Origin: Lophium mytilinum
Lineage: Eukaryota; Ascomycota; Dothideomycetes; Mytilinidiales; Mytilinidiaceae
Assembly: GCA_010093605.1 (NCBI GenBank)
Contig: MU004201.1
Span: 373,856-437,855 of the forward strand
Reading direction: 5' to 3'
DNA: 64,000 nucleotides
A model generated the notes under the pieces. It had not been told where the DNA came from. It worked only from the letters and a program-made list of their open reading frames with translations, and made no database searches. Positions 11,671 through 21,779 of the stretch are shown in pieces. A program made the translations under genes and the position numbers. Each line of letters opens with the position of its first letter. Position 1 is the first letter of the stretch.

Positions 11671-12799
11671 CCTTGATTTATCGCTAAAATGCAGAGTTTT
11701 CACAATGGCTTCTATACAACAGCACCACCACCGCTATTTTCATCGCCATTGCCCCTATACTTATCGCCGCCCTCCTCATCGCCGCTATGCCTCCTGCCGC
11801 ACGCGGCCGTCGTGCTTAACGTCCTTAGCACCGTAATGCACGCCGTGCTCATCCTTATCCTCCTGTTGCCGCCGCCCCCAACAAATACAATATTCCATCC
11901 CGTTCTCTACGCCCTCCTACTGTTGCGCCTACGGATGAAAACGCCACCATCGTGCTATAGGAAGCCGTAAAGCTAGACTAGAACACAATGTATAATGGAA
12001 TTAATTGGAATCGCCTTGCTGGCTTTTATTAGCCTATACAGACTGCCTTTACGCTCTATGCCGAGTCTTGGTTTTATGGCTACGACATCTACAAAGAAGC
12101 AAATGGTAAGAGGTACTGGTGCTGCAAGATCTGCCATTGGCAAAGGGCTCATAACCGCTATATCTATAGTAATGGAGGAACAGATAACTACAGGAGCTAT
12201 CTAGCAAAACGGCATGGAATTTTCATCGGCCAGCAGGCGCAGGAAGGACCTAAGAAGCTTTCAGTAATAGAACAACTCAAGCTAAGTGCATCACAACCAG
12301 CCGGCCAAAGGATAATCAACACGATTATCCGTGGCTTCCAGCCGAACCATTTTTTCTAGCTTCTCATTCAATGGCTAGTACACGCAAAGATGCCATTCCT
12401 AGGTGTGTACAGTACAATTTACGGATGCACAGCATGCAGGCGGCAGGCTAACACGTTCTAGCTATTGAGAATACCTACTTCCGTGCCCTTCTTACCTACC
12501 TCAATGATGCCGTAGCAGTAGGCGACTGCCTGCTAGGTCGTACTTCTATTCGTACAATGGTAATGTCAGAATTCAATCGCCATTAGAAAACGGTCAAGAA
12601 TCTACTTAATACTGCGCCCGGAAAGCTACACTTCTCAATGGATATCTAGACGGCTTGCAAGTAAAAAGCACTACTAGGTATTAATGTCCACTTTATAGAC
12701 GCTGCAGATATATACCGGTTAATGGTTCTAGCTTTGCCCAAGCTGCTGGCAGAGCACGGTGGCGTTAATATTAAGGACGTTGTTGTACAGATCTTCCAG

Positions 12800-12968
12800 G
12801 TACGTATTTAGCCTTCCCAGTTACGTTTAGCCTTCCCATTTACGTTCAGCCTTCTATATACTTGCTATTGTGCAGCCTTTGCTATTGTGCAGCCTTCTAC
12901 ATACTCTCTATTATCGTGCAGCCTTCTGCATACTCTCTAGATTGTTCAGCAGCCGACGTACGTCTCAG
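12800..12968 (+). other. hAT transposase intron 1
   Basis: It starts GTACGTATTTAG after codon CAG and ends GTCTCAG. Removing 169 bases joins VVQIFQ to LFGIRQEQVGY in phase 0, exactly where hAT proteins are continuous. Its body consists of repeated GCAGCCTTC and TACTCTCTA words. Confidence 0.7.
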
Positions 12969-13154
12969 CTATTTGGAATTCGCCAGGAGCAGGTCGGCTA
13001 CGTTGTTGCTGACAACGCGACGAACCTTGATACATTCCTACGCGAGATGGCGTCCTTTGGCATCAACGAAACTAAACAACGGCTGCGTTGCCTTAGGCAT
13101 ATTATTAACCTTGTAGTCAGCGCACTATTTACAGGCGAATGGGAGGGAGAATTC

Positions 13155-13282
13155 GTTGAGGATCACGACTACAACCTGATGGACGAGCAGACGGTAATAG
13201 AGCTGCAGGTAGGAACTTGTCGAGGATCACGGCTACAACTTAATGGACGAGCAGACAGTAACAGAGCTACAGGTCTAGCGTT
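13155..13282 (+). repeat. 64-bp tandem duplication in transposase
   Basis: The segment beginning GTTGAGGATCACGACTAC at 13155 is repeated from 13219 (GTCGAGGATCACGGCTAC) with a period of 64 bases. The differences are transitions. As 64 is not a multiple of three, the duplication shifts the frame unless the second copy, which starts just after GTAGGAACTT, was removed as an intron. Confidence 0.75.
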
Positions 13283-13505
13283 GCATTGGCCCAATTGCAA
13301 AGCTTCGCCACGTCACGATGTAACTGTTCGACGGCGAGCAGTGCATGCGACGCCTCACTGCGCACCAGATAGAAGCTGGCGAGAAGAAGAGCCTCTTGCC
13401 TATTAAGCCGGTGACCACGAGATGGAATACGCTTAAAGCAATAATGGAACGTAGTGTAAAGATACGAGCATCTCTTAATGCAGTAGTTACGGAGGAGGTA
13501 ATTAG

Positions 13506-13607
13506 TACGTCTGTCGCATCCTCAGCCTTGCCATCCTTAGCCTTGCCATCCTTAGCCTTGCCATACTCTATATACTTCCCGTTCTCTGTTTACTAACGTT
13601 GTGATAG
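13506..13607 (+). other. hAT transposase intron 2
   Basis: The 5' end is GTACGTCTG at 13506 or GTAATT at 13498. The 3' end is preceded by a textbook branch site TACTAAC and ends GTGATAG. The body holds repeated CCTTGCCATCCTTAG units. Related protein sequence lies on both sides. Confidence 0.6.
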
Positions 13608-13919
13608 AATGGAACACGTACTGGACTACTATCACCCAAAACGGCACACGATAAGCGCCCGCCAGGCGACGCACCAAACTAAAGATTGTTAACCAGTACC
13701 TCTCGGATGACGACTGGGTTGTAATTATATAATACCTAGAGCTCTTGAAGCCATTCAAACTTGCTACAAAGCACCTTAAAGGTCGGATCTGTAAAGAGAG
13801 GAGTGGTTCTATATGGGAGGTGTTGCCTACGTTCGAAAGCCTATTAGCTTATCTTGAAAGGAGCAAGGTCACGTATATTATGCACCCGGAAACGCACTTT
13901 AAAAACAGCATTAATCTAG

Positions 13920-14013
13920 GTATGTATACCGTGCAGCCTTCCCGTTTCATACTCATACTTGCTATACTGTGCAGCCTTTCTGTTTTGTGTGCACGGCTAA
14001 CAAGCAACAACAG
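13920..14013 (+). other. hAT transposase intron 3
   Basis: It has a canonical GTATGT start, branch site GGCTAAC and CAACAG end. Removing 94 bases joins HFKNSINL to KLDEYYCLTDRSPAYITA in phase 1, which is the correct hAT order. It carries the same GTGCAGCCTTCCCGTTT words as intron 1. Confidence 0.75.
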
Positions 14014-15239
14014 GTTAGACGAAGCTTGATGAATACTACTGCCTTACCGACCGCTCACCAGCATATATTACTGCTATTATTCTTTATCCTGCGCACAAGT
14101 GGGCATGGGCAGAGAAGAGGTAGCCAGAAGAATGGATCGCACCAGCTAAAGCGAAAGTGCTGCAGCTATAGGACTTAAAATACAAGACTATAGCGGTTGT
14201 TAAAGCTGTTCCTCCAACGCTAGAGGCATTAGCTAATAACGATGAATGGTTTAGTACTAGCTTTACAAGCAGCTTTATAAGTGGTACAACGCTATTAACA
14301 CTAGGCACGCCAGGTGCAGGTCGTGATGATGAATATACAAGGTGGCTTACTCGTGGAAATTATTGCGATGATATCCGGGTAACCAACCCAATACAATACT
14401 GGGCTCAGCTTAAAGGCGAATTCCCCCGGCTAGCGCGGATGGCTCTTAATCATCTGCCCGTTCCTGCTATGAGTATGTCTAATGAACGAGACTTTAATCA
14501 AATAGGCCTACTCTGGAACCCGAGAAGATCCGCCTTGCATGCGAATGTTGTTGGGGCCTGCATGTCGCTCTCTTTATGGGACAAAGAGGGGGTAATTGAT
14601 ATGCTAGATGGTGGTCTTGTGCGAGGAAACCAACTAAAGCGACGTCGAGCTGATACAATTGAGGACCCTGTTAAGAATGAGAATAGCGACATAGAAGAGG
14701 ATACTGATGAAGATGAGGATAGAGATGAAGATGAAGATGAAGATAAGTAGACTCAACACCACGGCTGTGAACTTGTGCCAAGAATCTCTACTTTTACTTT
14801 GTCAATCAATTAATCACTTTAATAATTGATCAATCACTTTAATCACTTGCGACCTCTACTGACTAAGGCGTCACTTCAATCAATATCGGATGGCCCAATT
14901 GATTGATTGAAGTGACGGTAGCCCTGCTCCTCTTAAAACTGTGCCGGATGCACCTTACTCGTCGGCGTTATATATATGCGCATAACGGGCAGCTCGAGCA
15001 AGGCTAGAGAGGTGCAAGGAAAGCTGCGCAGAGTTGCAATATAGCGGGGGGGCTGGAAGAATAACGGCCGAGTTCTTGGAAACTCCATAAGTATAATTAT
15101 TATAGAGGAGGAGGGTTTCTAGACGCAAAATATATTTAATATATAAGTAGGTATAATAGTAGATAATTAAGGAGGACGCTGTTAAGAAGATAGAGAGCTT
15201 TTCCTCCCCTAGAGCGCTTATTAACGGCAACCTAAGCGT

Positions 15240-16035
15240 GTTAATAGCTGAGCTTGTTAAATATAGAGTAGTCCTTATATCCTGCTAAGGCGGATACAGA
15301 GGCCACACTATATGTAAAATATCTAGCCGTGTTCCTAGCATTAGGTACATTAGTAATCTAATTGCGCGTTAGTACTAGTAAACTAAGTTAGCTCTAGCTT
15401 AATAGTCTAGCGCTGATTTCTATAAACCTAAGATATCTATTAGGGTTTCTACTAGTTTACTATTAAGTATATAAAAGTCTTAGAGGACTTTATAAGTAAG
15501 CGCTCTTTATAGGAGCCTAACTATATAAGTCTATTAATCTTAAATAATCTATATACCTAGGTAGAAGGGGTACTACCTAGATTAATTTTTTTAGACCTTT
15601 CTAATAGTGCTGCGTTACTTTATTTATATTTACTAGGCTTAGGCTAGCTATAAGTAGATTATCTATATAGATAGCGATAAAGTAGACTCTTTAATAAATA
15701 CTCTAGTATCTAATATTATTAGTTTAAGCCCCAACGCCCTAAAGAAGTCTAATAGTAGCTAGTACTAGATTCGGGCTAATTATATAATATTATAGAGCGC
15801 CTTATTAAGTTTATACACCTATATAGTACTGCTAATATTTAAGCTAGTTAGGTTCTTAATATAGATTTCTTTATTAATATTGCTATATAGAAATGCCGTC
15901 TTAATATCTATCTAGTAAATCTTAAGGTCTATAGCGGCCGTAATTATAAATAGCGCCTTATAGCTTTTCGGCTTTACTATAAGTGCGAATGTTTTATTAT
16001 ATTTAATTCTCTCCTGCTACTTAAAACTATAAACG
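15240..16035 (-). pseudogene. Ty1/Copia reverse transcriptase fossil
   Basis: Read on the minus strand from 16035, the frame gives KTFALIVKPKSYKALFITAA, then IDIKTAFLYSNINKEIYIKN and VYKLNKALY, with TAG stops where Gln is expected. This is the N-terminal half of a Copia reverse transcriptase. Further on, VYFIAIYIDNLLIASLSLV near 15620-15690 matches the YVDD active-site region, with the second Asp changed to Asn. Sequence to about 15240 looks like the connection/RNase H region but is very degraded. The domain starts abruptly at 16035, where the tandem repeat array begins. Confidence 0.8.
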
Positions 16036-16410
16036 GCCTATTCCGCCTAATACTTAAACTTAGGGGTATAGATAGATTTTAATTTACTAGAAACGCCCCT
16101 TTAGCTATAATTTCAAACTTAAGGATATAGAAAGATTCTACTTTACTAGGAATACCCCTTTAGCTAAAATTTAAGCTTAGGGGCATAGAAAGATTTTACT
16201 TTACTAGGAACGCCCCTTTAGCTATAATTTAAACTTAAGGATATAGAAAGATTTTACTTTACCGGGAATGCCCCTTTAGCTAAAATTTAAGCTGGGGGCA
16301 TAGAAAGATTTTACTTTACCGGGAACGCCCCCTTAGCTTAAAACTTAAGCTTAGGGGAATAGAAGGAATTTACTTTACTAGAAACGCTCTATGCCCCCTT
16401 AGCCTAAAGT
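16036..16410. repeat. 58-bp minisatellite, AT-shifted copy
   Basis: About six units of 57-59 bases share the pattern GGGGCATAGAAAGATTTTAC, TTTACCGGGAACGCCCC, TTAGCTAAAATTTAAGC. The reverse complement of the array at 42.2 kb has the same skeleton, with C/G where this one has T/A. Confidence 0.85.
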
Positions 16411-16439
16411 TAATTTTAAATTAGTACTATATGTATAAT

Positions 16440-17215
16440 AAACTAAATATATTCTAAATATACTTAAATACTAAATAATAAATATTCTAAATAGACTAGT
16501 ACTAAGTGCATTATAAATTAAATATACTCTAAATATATCTAGATGCTAAATAATAGATATTCTTAATAAAATAGTACTATATATATTATATATAAAGTAT
16601 ATTCTANNNNNNNNNNNNNNNNNNNNNNNNNNNNNNNNNNNNNNNNNNNNNNNNNNNNNNNNNNNNNNNNNNNNNNNNNNNNNNNNNNNNNNNNNNNNNN
16701 NNNNNNNNNNNNNNNNNNNNNNNNNNNNNNNNNNNNNNNNNNNNNNNNNNNNNNNNNNNNNNNNNNNNNNNNNNNNNNNNNNNNNNNNNNNNNNNNNNNN
16801 NNNNNNNNNNNNNNNNNNNNNNNNNNNNNNNNNNNNNNNNNNNNNNNNNNNNNNNNNNNNNNNNNNNNNNNNNNNNNNNNNNNNNNNNNNNNNNNNNNNN
16901 NNNNNNNNNNNNNNNNNNNNNNNNNNNNNNNNNNNNNNNNNNNNNNNNNNNNNNNNNNNNNNNNNNNNNNNNNNNNNNNNNNNNNNNNNNNNNNNNNNNN
17001 NNNNTAATTAAACTAGTACTCTTGCTATTATATACGAAATATATTTTAAATTTATCTATATACTAAATAGTAGATATTCTAAATAAAATAGTACTATATA
17101 TATTAAATAAAAGATGTAATTTAAATATATCTAGATGCTAAATAATAGATATTCGAATTAAATTAGTACTATGTGCATTATATATAAAATGTATTCTAAA
17201 TATACTAAATAAGGG
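16440..17215. repeat. 75-bp AT-rich satellite, interrupted by gap
   Basis: Units of about 75 bases contain TAAATAATAGATATTCTAAA, TTAGTACTATGTGCATTATA and AATATATCTAGAT. The array is split by 398 undetermined bases at 16607-17004, so its length is unknown. The same unit occurs near 27 kb and at the window end. Confidence 0.85.
16607..17004. other. Assembly gap
   Basis: A run of 398 N characters inside the AT-rich satellite. It probably reflects failure to assemble the repeat. Confidence 0.99.
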
Positions 17216-17330
17216 GTTCTAGTATACCCCTTTCTAACTTATAGTATACCTCTTTTTTTTTATCTATCTACACCCCCTTATATCTAATCTTATAATTAGC
17301 CTAGAGGGCTTAGATTACTACTCTAACGCT
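17131..17330 (+). repeat. Left arm of large inverted repeat
   Basis: This 200-base stretch spans the last satellite units, AAGGGGTTCTAGTATACCCC, TCTATCTACACCCCCTTATA and TAATCTTATAATTAGCC. It is the inverted counterpart of 26726-26915, with mostly transition differences. The two arms enclose about 9.4 kb. Confidence 0.75.
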
Positions 17331-17339
17331 TAGAGTAGG

Positions 17340-19240
17340 CAGGTCTTACTATTTTATTATATATTCCTACCGTTTCTAGCAGGCTATATACAGCCGCACG
17401 CTGCGCGTAAGCTATAAATAAGGCTGTAGATGAGGCTATCAACAAGGCCGTGCATGAGGCTGTACTTATAATAAAGCTATATAGTAAACCCGTTTTAATA
17501 TTTATACTTCCTGTTTCCTACAGTATATATAGGCCGTTGTAACGCTACTTATATGCCTACATGCCTACGTGCCTATAAGTAAGTTGAAACTATTAAATCC
17601 TTACCTTATTACGGCCTTTCCGCATTAAGTCTGGCCCCCCTACATCGCCACTGCACCCCCCTAGCTATCCTAATCTATAAACCGCTCCAGTTCCTGTTTA
17701 TATAATGCTATCTAACGTTAGAGCGTCTTAAGAGTAAGCCGCGCTGGCGCTGCCCAAGGCTGAGGAGTAAGCGAAGGCTGAGGATTGGCCTGAATTTATC
17801 ATAATCCGGCATGCTCGCATCCGACTAAGCAACGGATGGAGTTCTCTGCGGAGGACCGGGAGAGTCAGCAGCAGGATAGAAAGATTGCATGGGCTGCATG
17901 GGCTGCTGCTAACATTTATCCGGAGCGTTCTCAACAGAGGCGGGCTGGTAGCCGCCAGGCTGCTGGGCATGTTGAGCTTAAGGCTGCTGAGACTGCTGTT
18001 GAAACTGAGGCGGCTCTTAGACCACCGGGGCCTGGTGCTGCATAATAGGAGCGTTCGATGGCTACCCTTGCGCATTTAATGCAGCGTCGGGTCGATTATA
18101 ATCCAAGGCGTAATCTACCATTCCTCATTAGTACCGATAGCTATTCGCAGGTGGGTTGAAAGATGGTGGTCCTTAATAGATGGCGCAAGGACCAAAGGTA
18201 GTTGGGTAATCGTGAATAATGGGGGGAGCCGTTATAGGGGCGGAGCTAATAGTTCAACGGGAGCAGTACTTTGCTCAGCCTGCGAAGCCAACGTTAGATT
18301 AGATGGATTGATAGACATGACGCCTTCTTAGGAGAGTCTTTAAAAGAGTTCTTGAAGACTATATCGAGCTGGTCGAGAGCGATGAAGATATTAAGAGCTT
18401 CTACCAGATAGAGAGAAATCACGACGGGGGTCTCAGGACATTTAAGAAAGAGTAGGAAGAAGTGATGATAGTAATACGATCGAAGCAAAGAATAAGGAAA
18501 GGTGCTATTGTGATAAGGATGTGCTTCTTCCTTTAATGGCTTTGAGTTCTTATCGGGGAGAAGGCCTCTCCTCCGCTATCCTCACGTAAGGATTTCCAAT
18601 TGCCGTAAGACTATCGGGCTTTGTTAAGCCACGATGTCAGGTTCTAGTCATTCTTCTCGCCTTCCTGCTATCGATCTTCCACGGGCAGTTGGCAGAAAGC
18701 GTAGTCAGTTGTGTAGCTGTGTCGTAGGAGTGTTATAAGGGATAAGACAAATCCCTTTATAACGCCTAGCTGGGCGCCCTTTAAACTTATGTCGTTCCAA
18801 ATATCATAAGGAGGCTCACGACCTAGATAGGATAGGTTACAACGCGGCTCGTTTGCGTTGTAAACACGGCTCGGTAAGTTGTTGAGACGGCTTGGCAAGT
18901 TGTTTAGTATGTTGTTCTTAGTTTAAGATCTACCGATCCTGGAGCTAAGTTATTTAGCTTCGGCCGAAAGGGTATCGTAAAGAAATAGCGCTTAGCTAGC
19001 TCCTAACTATTAAGTTCACTGACTTGATAGCCCTCCGAGGAGGCCGAAGAGGCGGCTGGAAACTGCAACTAAGCTACTAGATGTGATTTCTTCGATCACG
19101 TGATGCAGGAATAAGCTCTCGATTTTATATAAAGAATCTAGCTAGGTATATACACGAAAAAAAGGCCCGTGCAGACCCTATATTTACTAGATCTAGTATG
19201 GCAAATATCTATTCCAGATCTATACGTTACGTGCATAATA
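17340..19240. other. No supported gene; low-complexity frames
   Basis: A plus frame at 17836-18045 is Gln/Ala/Arg-rich (ESQQQDRK, AWAAWAAANIYPE), and overlapping frames are Leu/Arg-rich because of repeated GCTG words. None shows a domain. At 18841-18906 a 21-base unit (ACGGCTCGGTAAGTTGTTGAG type) is repeated three times. The rest has stops in all frames. Confidence 0.4.
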
Positions 19241-19316
19241 CACCCGAATGTTAACTGTATATCGAGAATTCCACAATAGTCTTACCACGGTGTGTGTCGG
19301 TGAATTCGCGTTCCCT

Positions 19317-19395
19317 TTGCTTCCGCTCTCTTCCTTGCCTCCGCTCTCTTCCTTGCCTCCGCTCTCTTCCTTGCCTCCGCTCTCCTCCCGGGGGG
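19317..19395. repeat. 18-bp minisatellite
   Basis: TTGCCTCCGCTCTCTTCC is repeated about four times in tandem. On the minus strand this gives a GGKEES peptide repeat inside a 106-codon frame (19220-19540) that is otherwise unrecognised. Confidence 0.85.
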
Positions 19396-19499
19396 TGGCC
19401 TCTTCGTCGGTAAGGATCTCGCCCTTCACGGAGGTCTTATCTATTACAAGGACCCGTTTAAGGAAGTTTAGAGAGCACTTAACTCGACCTCTCTTTTTA

Positions 19500-19660
19500 G
19501 CTTGAAAATCTTTTAGCTTAACGTGGCGTCCACGCTGCATGTTCCTGTCCTAACCGACCGCGTTAACCTCTTTTATCTTAAAGATCTCCGGCTCAACATG
19601 CCATCCACGCTGCACTTTCCTATCTCAACTAAACGCGGCAACCTCTCTCTACGTCGTTGT
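19500..19660. repeat. Imperfect two-copy tandem repeat, about 74 bp
   Basis: AGCTTAACGTGGCGTCCACG, TGCATGTTCCTGTC and CGCGTTAACCTCT are echoed by GGCTCAACATGCCATCCACG, TGCACTTTCCTATC and CGCGGCAACCTCT. Most changes are transitions, as expected for a mutated duplication. Confidence 0.6.
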
Positions 19661-20315
19661 GCTAAGAAAACTCCACGTCTTCCATAGAAAACGATTTACT
19701 AATTAAATACCCGAGTGGCTTGGTTAGTGCGACATGCCGACGCAAGACCCCTCTTGATCTCAAGTAAATCGTCTTCACACACGAATGACTTTGACATTAA
19801 GGCCCTTTGCTTAGTTTTGACCCGGATATAGACTTCATGTAATAATAAAACTATCTAGCTTAATATTAACGATGGCGGCGGCGGTAACAATATAATGTGC
19901 AAACACGAAGCTATGTCTAAAAGGCCAGACTCTAAACAGAAAGGACTAACGTCCTGGTCTTGGGGGATAGCGAGTAGTAGGCGTTTAAAGAGAATACGAG
20001 TTCCGCGGTAAGTGGGATTCTTCGAAAAAGCTCTTGGGTCTTATCGTCCGCTTGGCAGGTCTCGCATATCAGTTAATGGAGAGAGACGAATAAGGAGAGA
20101 GTAGTAGAAGTAAGGGGTACTTGCGCTGCGCGAAAGTTAATATGCAATTCTAAACCGGTTTCAATGTTTAGCATCTAGCGTGCTATTCGCGAGCTATAGG
20201 AATTCTTAGAGAGACTTTAAACATTACGTAACACTAGAGCTTTAGAGTAGATTTGAAGTAATTTAGTAGTAATAATACTACTCTAACTACTCAACAGCAT
20301 CTAATGCTAGCAAAT
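19661..20315. other. No supported gene
   Basis: A possible downstream region of the minus-strand gene that ends at 20316. A tRNA-like stretch at 19691-19782 was examined and not accepted. Nothing else is named. Confidence 0.4.
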
Positions 20316-21383
20316 CTAGGAAGGGAGTGTATCGGGCAATGCCGTTGTTGGAAGATCTTCTCCCAACATAGCCAGCTCTAAAAAGCTAAACCACTTAGCA
20401 CAATAAGCGGGCCCAAAGATTGCATTCATCTTGCGCCGATTTCCCTCTGGTCTTTCCGTTTTGAACCGATAGTAGTCAAGGAGACAAGAGCCCATGTACT
20501 TTCCGTTCGGCTTAAAAGTAGCAAGTATGCTACCAGAGGGGGCAGTTAGGTCAACCCTTTTCTGAGACGATGAGTGTTTAGCGAGGAAGTCCTTTACTTG
20601 TTGACTGTTAACTTCTACCGGGCGTTTCTCGACTCGCGTATCTTTAGTCACCGCAGAAAACTCTTCTAAGACTTTCTCTAGTTCCTGAAGTTTGCTTTTA
20701 GCTGCAGGTACGCATAAATCCTATATGCGTTGCCTTTGCAGCGTCCAATACGTTAAAGATAGTACTGGGAGCTGCTGAAGAGATAGTGCTCGTAGTTGCC
20801 GAAGTACAAAATTGTATTTATCATAGGTTGCCGTGATGATATTTTTGTTGCCCGGTCTGCTAAGAACCATAATACACGCTAGTATACCAGGAGTATAACG
20901 GTAGTTATGGACTTTTTTGAACCGTTTTTCTTCGTGTATGTCCGTCATCAGTTGCTGAATTTTGCCCGGGTCAGACGAGACCATACCACGGGCCACAGCC
21001 ATCTTCAAGAAAAGTATAATAAGGCTGGGGCAGCCTACTTCTTTTGCGGAGTACATGAAATGAAAAGGGTTATTTTCTCTCTGTTGTGATATTAATGTCC
21101 GCAGAGATTCCATCTCGACTAGCTTCTCGTGCAGTCTATTCTGGGGGCCTACTGCCAGGATTGTAGTCATTGCATTCGAAATTATGCTCGTGGTGTAATA
21201 GAACATCAGATCTAATAGCTGATTCTTTCGACGCTCGTACATCTTGGGACAATAGTTAGGAAGCGGGTCGTGGCGTGCGACTTGCTGAATAAGTTCCAGT
21301 AGACGGTTGAAGTTGTAATGAACAGCTGTCCATTCTCTCACAAACTCTCGTTCGAAGGCAGAAGAACCCTCCGGAGATGTCAT
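20316..21383 (-). CDS. Orphan protein, possibly with one 45-nt intron
   Basis: One minus-strand frame runs from ATG 21383 (context AGCAAAATG) to the stop at 20316-20318, about 356 codons, with a single internal TAG at 20721-20723. The first part (MTSPEGSSAFEREFVREW ... LLELIQQVARHDPLPNYCP) is predicted largely helical. Later parts include a proline-poor leucine-rich stretch and a C-terminal segment KPNGKYMGSCLLDYYRFKTE. I do not recognise the family. The TAG is the last codon of a possible 45-base intron (20765 to 20721, GTACTATC ... TTTAAC ... CATATAG). Removing it keeps the frame, so the gene may be intact at about 341 residues. Otherwise the TAG is a nonsense mutation. It is the least damaged long frame in the first 40 kb. 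Confidence 0.5.
20721..20765 (-). other. Candidate intron that would remove the TAG
   Basis: On the minus strand it starts GTACTATC, has TTTAAC as a possible branch site 30-odd bases before the end, and finishes CATATAG. The length of 45 is a multiple of three. The 5' site is weak, and an alternative donor 42 bases upstream would also keep the frame. Confidence 0.35.
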
Positions 21384-21779
21384 TTTGCTTCCTTAAGAAT
21401 GACTTAGACTATAAAGAAAGGCAAAACAGGTGTTTAATCTTACCTATGAAAATTGGCTAAGCTTTTATATTAGACGTGGCTACTATATAAGTATCTAAGT
21501 GAGATTAATAGTTTCAAGGCTAAAGTTTGGGCGCTACTATTGTTTTCACATGAGCACAAAAATTGGGGTTTGCGTTAAAACGGTGGAACAAGCAACTGAT
21601 AACGGCGCTTGTATTTACTATAGTTTTTCTATTATTTAGACTACGTAGTTTGCCGTTTCTAGGCGCAAACTATATGTTTTCCGAGTTTGCTGGCCATTCA
21701 CGTGGCCGGAATAATTAGACAGAGGCCACTACCGCCGGCGTCCTATGACAGGGTCTTTCTTACTGCCTAGCTTTATTTA
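21384..21779. other. Divergent intergenic region
   Basis: It lies between the minus-strand gene starting at 21383 and the plus-strand frame starting near 21780, so it could have held both promoters. A small inverted repeat (AGTTTGCC ... GGCGCAAACT near 21649-21670) is present. No core promoter element can be defended. Confidence 0.3.

Larger units (their letters stand above)
11705..14750 (+). pseudogene. hAT transposase, broken by stops
   Basis: From the N-terminus, a BED-type zinc finger lies near 12110-12215 (YWCCKICHWQ ... LAKRHGI). The RNase-H-like core follows: LHFSMDI and LLGINVHFID near 12630-12705, LPKLLAEHGGVNIKDVV near 12735-12785, VVADNATNLDTF near 13000-13035 and LRCLRHIINLVVSALF near 13080-13130. 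Next are VTTRWNTLKA near 13410 and FESLLAYLERSK near 13830. The C-terminal hAT dimerisation domain ends it (YWAQLKGEFPRLARMALNHL, then PAMSMSNERDFN and WNPRRSALHANVV near 14395-14560), with an acidic tail to TAG 14748-14750. Several stops (for example TAG where the frame needs Gln after intron 3) show it is not functional. The start at 11705 is tentative because the first 300 bases shift frame. Confidence 0.9.
11320..14926 (+). mobile_element. hAT DNA transposon, full length, dead
   Basis: The element is bounded by an exact 8-bp target duplication, CTCCTCTT, at 11312-11319 and 14927-14934. The termini are short imperfect inverted repeats: TAGGGCTGCCGT at the left and ACGGTAGCCCTG at the right. 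The left end was probably CAGGG before a C-to-T change. Subterminal regions at both ends are rich in AATCACTT/AAGTGATT words, which are typical transposase-binding clusters in this superfamily. The interior carries a hAT transposase gene with introns and stop codons. The length of 3,607 bases fits an autonomous hAT. The preserved duplication implies that the insertion itself has not been rearranged since it landed. Confidence 0.93.

Noticed and set aside
11689-11970. Pro/Leu-rich 93-codon frame in the hAT leader
   Set aside because: It lies out of frame with the BED finger and is explained by CCGCC/CTCC-rich composition near the transposase start.
17728-18079. Overlapping Leu/Arg-rich frames on both strands
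   Set aside because: They result from repeated GCTG-type words. No domain or conserved start is visible.
19691-19782. tRNA-like stretch with CCGAGTGGCTTGG (A-box-like) and ACGATTT...AAATCGT ends
   Set aside because: No B box, no proper anticodon arm, and the spacing between the possible acceptor stem and D arm is too long.
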